A stretch of 64,000 bases of DNA from assembly GCA_037355855.1 (NCBI GenBank), contig CM074758.1, positions 4,127,001 to 4,191,000 on the forward strand, read 5' to 3'. The notes under the pieces are model-generated. The model saw only the letters and a program-made list of their open reading frames with translations, ran no database searches and was not told where the DNA came from. A program made the position numbers and the translations under genes. Shown one piece after another: positions 55,566 through 64,000 of this stretch (its first letter is position 1; each line of letters starts with the position of its first letter). The DNA comes from Pseudo-nitzschia pungens. Lineage: Eukaryota; Bacillariophyta; Bacillariophyceae; Bacillariales; Bacillariaceae.

Positions 55566-58500
55566 TCAACCCTGAGGTCCAGTAAGCCAGGCTCTGAGAA
55601 GAGCAGCCTCTTGTTGGTATGGCTGCACCGGTGGGACAGGCGCTGCATATTGCTTCCTTGCAAGGTGGATGGTTGCAAGCCACTGCCGCTTGGCAGTCAG
55701 GGTGTAACCTTGTAGGACGTGGAAAGGGGTTTGTAACAGGGAGTGTGACTGGGGAAGTGCACCAGCTGCACCAATTGCCAATTCTGAAGTGATGGAAGCA
55801 TCAAGAGATTGGTGTTGTTCAGCATCAAGGGTACCCCCAGGACCATGGAGTCATTCATTCCTATAAGTCCAAAGATCCCAGGAGGTAAGAAAGAACTGAT
55901 GGATGATAGCTGTAGCCCAACGTTTGGGAGAGCGCTTGCTTCCAATGTGGGAGTAGTATTCAGCCTGAATTTGGTACCAGCGAGGAGACCACCTACCAAG
56001 AAGCCAGTTGTGCCAGCCAATAGTCCTCTGTGCCCTGACAGCAGACGCAATTGCAAGTGAGTAGGATGATGGATAAATGGTCTGGCCCTTCCAAACTCTG
56101 GTGAGAAGATCCACAATGGCAACAACCAATGATGGATCAGTTTGTTCAACTTCAAGCCTCTTCTGCAGGGGTCCCTTGAAAGCTGACACACTGTGCTGTA
56201 CTGCCCCAGTGTCCTTGCAGGAGAGCACATGAGAAACCTTCTCGTTGTCTGCATCACACAATGGGCACCTGGAGTGATCCTGATACTGGTAGTGAAGTAG
56301 TTGGTTGCCAACACCAATGCATCCAGAAGCAAATTTGACAAACCACCGTTGCATGCCAGGAGGTAATCGCTTGAAGGCATACAGATGGGCACACCAATGG
56401 ATGGAACTCAAAACAGGTTGTGGAATGGGAATATCATGGTGGGTCTGCCAGTATTTAAGAAGAGGAGGACCAGAAATGGCAACATGCAGAGCATTCTGAT
56501 CAAACCTTGAACACTTGCATCCATTGAGAGAAAATGCCCAAGGCTCAAACACAAGTCTGGGATAGTGATGGGCAGAAGCGTTATGGGCAGAGAGAAATGC
56601 CTTTGCCATGCTGTCAACCTGATGATTGCGAAGGGCCCACCAATCAAGAAAGATTCCAGCTTGATGGCCCTGAACCCACTGAAAGTGCACAGAGATTGGC
56701 AGGGCAGAAATCATGTTTCTGATGACATAAACATAATCAAAAGACTTCTGGGAAATAACCAAAGGCCAAGATCCCTGAGCCTGTTTGAGAGCTGTGTCAC
56801 CATCCAGAGCAATAGTGATAGAGCCAGAAGCAATATCAAAAAGATTCACCAGAGCAGTGCAACAGGTAAGAACTCCAATGATACCCGCCAGTTCACTCCT
56901 GTAGGATGACTGATCCTCAGGGGATCCACTGACAAAATTACAGCCAGTGAGGAACAATGAAACAGTCTTGGTGGAGGTATTGGGTGACAAAATGAAAGCA
57001 GAAGTTCCTCTGAGAAGGTCCGGATCAAATGAACCATCACATACAGCACTGGCAGTACCATTCTGAATAGCATCAACAAGGGTCTGACAGCCAGCCTGTG
57101 GTAGGGAATATTTGTGGAGAAGTACTCCTGGAGACGCACAGAGTGAATCAAAGGCATCTGCAGGGGAGGCTGGAAGAGAATCAAATGGATTGTACTCCAG
57201 AGGATCCATGTCAGGAGGTTCGGAAACAAAGGCTGAGGACCCAACAACGCGTACAACTTGTCCGCAAATAACAGGGCAGACAAGCACATCAGCACAGGCT
57301 GGTTTGTAAGAAATGAGTTCAGAAGTGACCCTGTATCTGCCCCTGCCCTGGGAGGTGCTCACAATCCAGCCAGTAGAAGTTTTGAAGAATATTCTGTTGG
57401 TGGAGGGAGACAAAAACCAAGGCCAGAGAGAAGCTGTCTGGGGAGAGAGCCAATGCCCAAGATGAAAAGAAGGAGCCAGTGCCCTGGCTGCAGGGGGTGG
57501 ACAGGGGGGAAGAAAACAGGTCTGAAGTGCCTTAGTCCATAAGCGCTTTGCTGCTGGAGGCCAAGATGGAGGACATCTCGGCCAGTCAAGATGATCCCTC
57601 AAGTGATTGGAGGAGGTCAGCTGGAAAGCCATGGGAGAGAGTCTTTTTCCATCTGGAGTACAAATGTCAGCAAGGGAAATAGCCTTGAGGGACATGCGCA
57701 TGTGATTCAAGAGGGACAAGTCAGCACCTCTGAAGCCAGAGTTGACAAAGGCTTGCATGAGATAACAGTCATTGGAACGTAACAGAGGAAGATCTGGGAA
57801 GTCTTCAAACAAGCTCACAGGGTGAACAGAGAAAAACTTCCACACATGTTTGTACCAGCAAGGAGTGACGTAGGAAGCAAAAGGATGATATGGTGTGACA
57901 CCAAGATGGAGAGGAATGCCAAGTTCGAGCCGTAGAGACTCAGCAGTTAGCCTGAGAATCCTACCAGTTTGTGAGGACCTGACAGATTCCTGAAAGAGGG
58001 TGGCAATATGACTGAACTCTTGGAGGAGGTATGGATGGATGAATCCAAAGCCTTGATAGAGGGAAGGACCATAGAACACATGTCTGGGAAATGTCCGCGA
58101 CATCCCTGCTTTATTCAGCACAGGAACAAGAGCTGGGTGAATTATCTTAGTCCAAGTGGCCTCATCAAGTTGCGTGACAGGCATGGGGTATTCAACAGAC
58201 TTCATGAAAGAATACTTGAAGGTGTAGAGGGATGCGCGCTTCTCACACTTGGAAGCCCTGAGTTGAGAGCCAAAAGACTGAGACTGTGACTTCATGTGAG
58301 CAATCTGTGCTTCCTCATTGCCATCCATGGAGATAAAAACCCCAAGAGTCTTGTCAGCATGGTCAACTTCAAAACGATCCAGGGTAGCGCGATTGCCATT
58401 CTTGTCAGCAACTGAGAAGTCACCAGGCATGTCAGCAATGGAGCGATAATCCCAACCGGATCCATTCCATTTGAAATCAATCAAATAACAGAAGGATTTG

Positions 58501-61406
58501 GCAGGTTCAATAGCACCACCAGTGGCAATAATCCCACCAGCCCACCGGTCAAGAGCTTCCTGAAAGTCAACAGCTAATTCCTCACCAGATGTGGAGGAAT
58601 CAGAGCCAGCACAAAACAAATCTGTGTCATCCACAAAGGCAAAACCCACAAGAGAAACCAGTTGCAGTGACAATGAAGTGATAAGATGGACACCATGCCC
58701 AGCCTGTTGCATCATTCGGAAGACAATTGTTGACACCAAAGCCCAAAGAGTTGGACCAATACCATTGCCTTGGCCACAACCACTGAGAGGAACAGGTTCA
58801 TCACCATACACAGGACCTGACCGACCAAAACCAGTTTTGATGTGGTGCTTGGCAAGTTGCAAAGTAGACAAAAGAACCTCACACACATGTGCAGGAACCC
58901 CAAAACTTTGGAGAGTGAGACCTGCAATGGGATGAGAGATCCTATCATAGCAGCCCTTGGCATCATTCATAGCAACAGCACCAGATCTGCGCTTCTGCCT
59001 CAACACATCACAGATGAGCTTCTTGTTCAGGCAGGTGTTGATGGCCTTGTGGTGTTTCCTGCTTCCATGTTGATCAACAGCCACGGCATTGGCACGTTCA
59101 GCATGGGCAAGAATTCGTCTGCCAATCATCTTGTTGTTGATTTGGAACTCAGGAGACATCAGCTGAATAAGCCTCATCTTATCCACTCTATATTCACCAG
59201 GTTTCTTGAAGATCTCAACATCAGTGATGACCTGCCAAGCAGAAGGAGAGAAGCCAACAATCAATGGGACGGATCTCAGGAGAGTGTCAAACTTGTTCAA
59301 CTGTGGATCAAGGGCAAAAGCCTTGTGGTGTGCAAAACTCAAACAAGAAGGTTCACTTGCTGTGCGTTCCCTCTGACGTTTCCAGGCAGCAGCATTGTCA
59401 GCTGGACACACTGAATAGTCAAAGGGGGGCAAACTCAGAATAGAGTCAGGGACTTTGAGACAGGCAAGAAATTCAGAAAGGTATTTGTCAGTGGCAGGAG
59501 GAGGGATGTATGTGCCATCAAGGACTTGGGGAGCAGCATGGGCAGTGCCTAGGTAGCCAAAGTCTTGAATGAAGGAGGGAGTCATGGAAGGAGTGCCAAG
59601 ACACTGCTGTTGACGTCGGACATTGGATGCAGCCATAGCTGGTACCATAGTAGACTGGGACTCCAAGACCTGTTCAACACCATCATGGCCAACTGCAATA
59701 GCGCGCAAGACTGCTGACTTGTTGACACGTCCCCGAATAGACCGAGCAGCGAGACCAAGCTCTCGTTGAAGACGTTCCCTACGCATCCTGGCACGAATCT
59801 GAGAAGCATGCTGGTTGTGAGGCTTGCCTTCAGCAAGAAGTGCATCCACCAGGCCTTGATTGAAGGAGTCTCTCCATGAGGGGGCCAATTTCTTCACCGC
59901 CCGGTATTGTTTGTAAGCTTGTTTCAGATGGAGGAGAGCACTGGAAAGGTCACTGTGTTCTCCTTTGTAGAGAGAAAGCTTGCAGGCCAACCTTTTCAAA
60001 ACAGTATGACTGGTGGACACACCCTGTCTCAACTTAACAACACGCCGCCAAAAGTCAATGGTATCACGATAGACTTGCAGCTTAGGTGACCATGGAACCA
60101 AACCAGCTCTAGTGTGGCAGAGGTTTTGTTCAACAGAGAGCCTGAGAGAGGTAGAGGTTTCATGGAGTACTTCATATGTGGTGATGAGATCAGTGCGCAC
60201 AGAAATATCCCCAGACTGAAACTGAGCCAGTAGGTGCTCCAGCTTAGCTTGGAGAGAAAACACTCCAGCCTTGAGAAAGCAGTGCCTCACTCGCTTGAAA
60301 TACCGTTGTCGCAGATGAGGATGGGAGGACTGGAGTTTGGAAAGAGAGAATCTCACAGGAGGTGGCAAATATTTGCCCATGATGCTGCCATTACAAACCT
60401 CAATCCAGAGCATGCGATGGTCAGATTCCATACCATGGGCACCTCCAAAGGGACAATACCCAGCCCTGAGAACATCAACATTCTCAGAGACCCAAATGGC
60501 ATCAATTGGTGTTCTGGTAGTGTTTCGGTTGTGAGTGGCAGGAGGAGAAGACGTACTATGAAGGGTAAGAATGGCATCTCTGAAACCAAGAGCCTTGAGC
60601 TCAAAAGACAAGCCATCAGTCCTGACATCAGAATTCTGGTCAATCCCAACAATGACTTGATCACCTGCACCCAGACAGACTTGAAGGGCAGCAGTCAGAT
60701 CCCTGTGAAAAAGAATGCATGGATTGGGACTGAAAAGATTTTCAGCGGCTTGAAAGTATCGGTACTGTTGATTCCAGACTGAGCCAAGATCCCTATCATT
60801 TTCAACTGGGCAGTAGGCAGAAAACATGGTGACGTTGTAGCCATCCCTGCCCTGAAACTTGACAAAGGACCATCTGCCAAGACCAGATGGATCAGCTCCA
60901 TGTGCAACCTTGTGTGAGCTGAACAGCTGGTCAATGGAAAAACCTGTACCGCCAGGCTGAAGCCAAGAGCAGGCAGAAGCTTCATGCTTGTTGTTAGCAA
61001 GATAAGAAAAACTTGAGGGACTGACATTCTTCATGCGCCGATTGAAAAGATCACAGGGCAGGAGTTTGGATTCATTCAAACAATGTTCAGCAAAAAGAGC
61101 CACACTGGCATTGCTCTTGACAAATTGACGGGCGTTGTGCTTGGACATGGACATAAAGGCAGCTCTGCGCTGTGGTCCAATGTTTTGGAATGTGATGATG
61201 GTGGAGTTAGAGGATGGAGCTTGAGGGAAGGAATGACCAAAAGTGTCAGAATCCTTAGCAGCAAGAGATTCTCCATGAAGAGTTAATTGGACAAAATGAG
61301 GGACAGGGGAAGAGTCGGAGGGGGAAAAGGGAGAAACAGGAGAAGCATTGATGGGATTTGGATTGGAAGGCATCCCATCACACCTCATACCAGAAGAGCT
61401 AACCAT
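55566..61406 (-). pseudogene. LINE-G ORF2 (copy G4), one late nonsense codon
   Basis: 5841 bases from the ATG at 61406 to the original stop, the same span as in G2. Endonuclease, RT (FVDDTDLF), all five RNase H residues and the CX2CX8HX3C zinc finger are present and open. A TGA at 55851-55853 replaces an Arg codon after LWTYRNE, removing the last 94 residues (about 5%). The lost part has no assigned function, so some activity cannot be excluded. An upstream in-frame ATG at 61478 lies inside ORF1. Confidence 0.9.
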
Positions 61407-61943
61407 GATCAGAAGGAAACCGAGTCTGTCGCACGGAAGAAAGAGTTGCCGGAGCTGATTTGGTGGAGACATTGGCATGGCTCAAATCACTGACACTAGC
61501 ATCATGACTGGAAGAGAATGCAATTGCAGCAACTCCAAGCCTCAATGCAGAAGCTGCATCTTCCCCACCACCGGCAGCAGGAACTGCAGTTGAGGACTCA
61601 GGAGAGGCCACAGGGAGGTCACCTGCCATGGCATCATGGGGAGGGTCAGGAACTTCAGGGGGAACAACAGGAGAGAGACCAGGGGAGGCATCAGTCTTGG
61701 CCACATGGGTAGGATCACCGCCAGGAGGAACAGCACCTGCAGGCGCTGAGGCCTGGACATCAGTGAGATTGGAAGTGCCGGTCGCTAAAGTATCCATGGA
61801 TTGAGAATCATCAAAGCCTCCACCACCACTGTCAGCACGGGCTTGGAGGTTAAAGTGCAGATCTAGATCAAAAGTGAGGTCGGGGGCAAGGTCAACTGAC
61901 AAGTCATCATCAACAAGTTCCCAATCTCTTGCATCCCCATCAC
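61399..61943 (-). pseudogene. LINE-G ORF1 C-terminal part (G4), split by N1-f
   Basis: About 180 codons from GDARDWELVDDDLSVDLAPD to FPSDHG (stop 61399-61401). The frame appears to continue at 63974-64000, where DDSLPFFGD-type codons lie. N1-f splits it at the 17-base TSD. The open frame running into N1-f up to 62055 is an artefact. Confidence 0.85.
61927..61943. repeat. Target-site duplication of N1-f, left copy
   Basis: TCTTGCATCCCCATCAC, repeated at 63957-63973. Confidence 0.93.
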
Positions 61944-63956
61944 ACAATTTGCGCGAAGCGCATTTTGTCCGACGTTCCGATGTTCCAGTACTAAAAATAC
62001 GTAGATTTCTACACAACTTTACCATGCGATATCTCGCTCCCTTATACACCCCCAATCACAACCCCAGGACCTACATGTATTAACCAAGACCTGCGCTCTT
62101 CGTTTCTGCTATCGGTTCAGTTGCTGGATGCTTCGTTTGGTTGCTTTGGTTGCCAATTCACCACTCGGCGGCCGATCGAGCAGCAGCAGCAGCAGCAAAC
62201 CGACACATAATTTTCTACAGCACTTCCAGTACAGATTCTACCGTACAGCAAAACCGACAACGTTGTATTTCTGCTTCGATCTGTTTCCCAGCTCCATTCC
62301 AAGGCCCTTAAGTATATCTTATACTTAATGTTCTACACTGTTTCCAAGCTGCTTAAGTGATTCTCACTTAATGTTCTACATTCTTCGAAGTTCCTTGCTG
62401 AGTCCTCTTAAGTCTTTTCAAGTCGAAGTTCACGAACAGCCCCTTCCACTGTAGGAATCTTTTTTAAAAAAAAAAAAGAAATTCTGTCATCTGTTTTCAA
62501 GTCCATTGCCCTGCTGGACCCTAAGTGTTTTCACTTATGGTCCTACTGTTTCTTGACCCAAGCCCCAAAGCCGCTAAGTACAGTTTGCTTAAGGCTCCAC
62601 CACCTACATAACCCTCTCAGGTGTACTGTATAAATGTCATCTGTTTCCAAGTCTACTGCCCTGATGGACCCTAAGTGTTTTCGCTTATGGTCCTACTGTT
62701 TCCTGACCCAAGCCCTAAAGCCACTAAGTACAGTTTGCTTAAGGCTCCCCTACCTACATATACCTCTCAGATGCATTCTTCAACTGTCATCTGTTTTCAA
62801 GTCTACTGCCCTGATGGACCATAAGTGTTTTCGCTTATGGTCCTACTGTTTCCTTACCCAAGCCCCAAAGCCGCTAAGTACAGCTTGCTTAAGGCTCTCC
62901 TACCTACATATACCTCTCAGATGCACACTTCAACTGTCATCTGTTTTCAAGTCTACTGCCCTGCTGGACCATAAGTGTTCTCACTTAAGGTCCTACTATT
63001 TCCTGACCCAAGCCCCAAAGCCGCTAAGTACAGCTTGCTTAAGGCTCTCCTACCTACATAACCCTCTCAGATGCACACTTCAACTGTCATCTGTTTTCAA
63101 GTCTACTGCCCTGATAGTCCATAATTGTTTTTGATTATGGACCTACTGTTTTTATGACCCAAGCCCCAAAGCTGCTAAGTACATGTTACTTAACGCACCA
63201 CCACCTACATATACCCCTCCAGTTCACAGTACAGCAGAGACCTGTTTTCAAGCCTACAGCCCTGATGGTCCATAAGTGTTTTCACTTAAAGGCCCTGTTT
63301 CCAAGCTACTACAGGAGAGCAAGTTCAAGTTCGAACAGAAGGCCAGCTGTTACGAATTTGAATTTGGTAGTAGGCTCCACCGCCTCGTGTCTCCTACTAT
63401 GAAGTTCGAACAGAAGGACAGCTGTTACGAATTTGGTAGTAGGCTCCGTACTATATGTACCATACAGTGGTAAGGAATGTGTTTGGGGCACTCGCATTAC
63501 TGATGCTGCAACACAGCATGCTGAGACCAGTTTCGCTTGCGTCAGCTGACCACTTGCATTACTGATACTATGTATCTGAGGAAGGGTTTTGCTTGTGTCA
63601 GCTGACCACTCCAAGCATTACTGATGCTGTACAGCGGCATGCAAGGGACAGTTTTGCTTGTGTTTTTCCCTTTCACGTTCTTGTTACCCCCTCACCTGTA
63701 CGACTTGCAACAGCAGAGTCTGTTGTGCTCTGGACTGGTTCGTTTTTTCCTGTTTCTTACCAAGGTTCGTTTGCAAAATAGTCGTCCTTACAACCTGGGG
63801 CCTATTCCCCATGGTTGAGGCGGCGCGTCGTTCTACAACTTGGGGCCTAACCTCTCTTCGATTGAGGCGACGATAAAGTCTGGTTACAGACTGAGTAGCT
63901 TTTAACCACCTTCGGTGGATTTTCCTACTTAAATAAGTATATTATATTATATTATA
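61944..63956 (+). mobile_element. N1-f, full-length non-autonomous element
   Basis: 2013 bases, nearly identical to N1-b (differences include a longer A run near 62466 and a small deletion near 63386). 5' hairpin TGCGC-GAA-GCGCA, internal hairpin units 62490-63170, 3' hairpins and an ATATT-type tail. Non-coding. Inserted in ORF1 of G4. Confidence 0.93.
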
Positions 63957-63973
63957 TCTTGCATCCCCATCAC
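63957..63973. repeat. Target-site duplication of N1-f, right copy
   Basis: Exact copy of 61927-61943. Confidence 0.93.
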
Positions 63974-64000
63974 CAAAAAAGGGAAGAGAGTCATCCTGCA

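Larger units (their letters stand above)
55267..64000 (-). mobile_element. LINE-G copy G4, interrupted by N1-f, running off the window
   Basis: Minus-strand LINE-G with tail at 55267, a 3' UTR (55277-55565, hairpin TCACC-TTC-GGTGA), complete ORF2 and the C-terminal part of ORF1. N1-f occupies 61944-63956, after which ORF1 resumes (63974-64000) and leaves the window. Confidence 0.9.

Overview
The window holds almost nothing but mobile DNA from a eukaryotic nuclear genome: several copies of one very large LINE (non-LTR retrotransposon), a family of roughly 2-kb non-autonomous elements, two damaged LTR retrotransposons and one foldback-type DNA element, nested inside one another. I recognised no rRNA, tRNA, CRISPR array or intact host gene. 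The reverse-transcriptase signature (NDAKGCYDRI in motif A, QGNGIGP in motif B, FVDD in motif C) and the gag type resemble retroelements I associate with pennate diatoms. Diatom (stramenopile) is therefore my best guess, by inference only. Labels used below are working names, not database names: LINE-G (copies G0 to G5), N1 (copies a to f), FB, LTR-A and LTR-B.

LINE-G is about 13.4 kb without its insertions. It has a 4-kb 5' leader that is largely a tandem array, ORF1 (1064 aa), and ORF2 (1946 aa: AP-type endonuclease, reverse transcriptase, RNase H, CCHC zinc finger). The ORF1 stop and ORF2 start overlap, and the 3' end carries small hairpins followed by an ATT-repeat tail. N1 is non-coding. 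It shares the structured first 60 or so bases and last 80 or so bases with LINE-G, generates 17-21 bp target-site duplications (TSDs), and keeps a complete 5' end in all six copies. It therefore behaves as a SINE-like partner of the LINE.

Layout. 1-2840: LINE-G copy G1, inverted 5' part then 3' part. 2842-2891: 5' tip of another LINE-G (G0). 2892-6802 and 29812-30738: LTR-A on the minus strand (gag, leader, LTR), split by N1-a (3776-5289) and by a large LINE-G insertion (6803-29811) bracketed by a 17-bp TSD. That insertion contains full-length G2 (with FB in ORF1 and N1-b in ORF2) followed head-to-tail by a 5'-truncated second copy, N1-c and a LINE 3' end. 30739-36369: old, decayed DNA (copia RNase H remnant, an unidentified ORF, fragments of LINE-G and N1). 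36371-36945: 5' leader piece G5. 36946-53327: minus-strand LINE-G in two head-to-tail parts (G3B, G3A), with N1-d in the leader and LTR-B inside N1-d. 53543-55266: N1-e, interrupted by minus-strand LINE-G copy G4 (55267 to the window end), which itself carries N1-f (61944-63956).

G2 is the most informative copy: once FB and N1-b are discounted, both ORFs read through without a stop or frameshift. The other copies carry nonsense codons, deletions or truncations.
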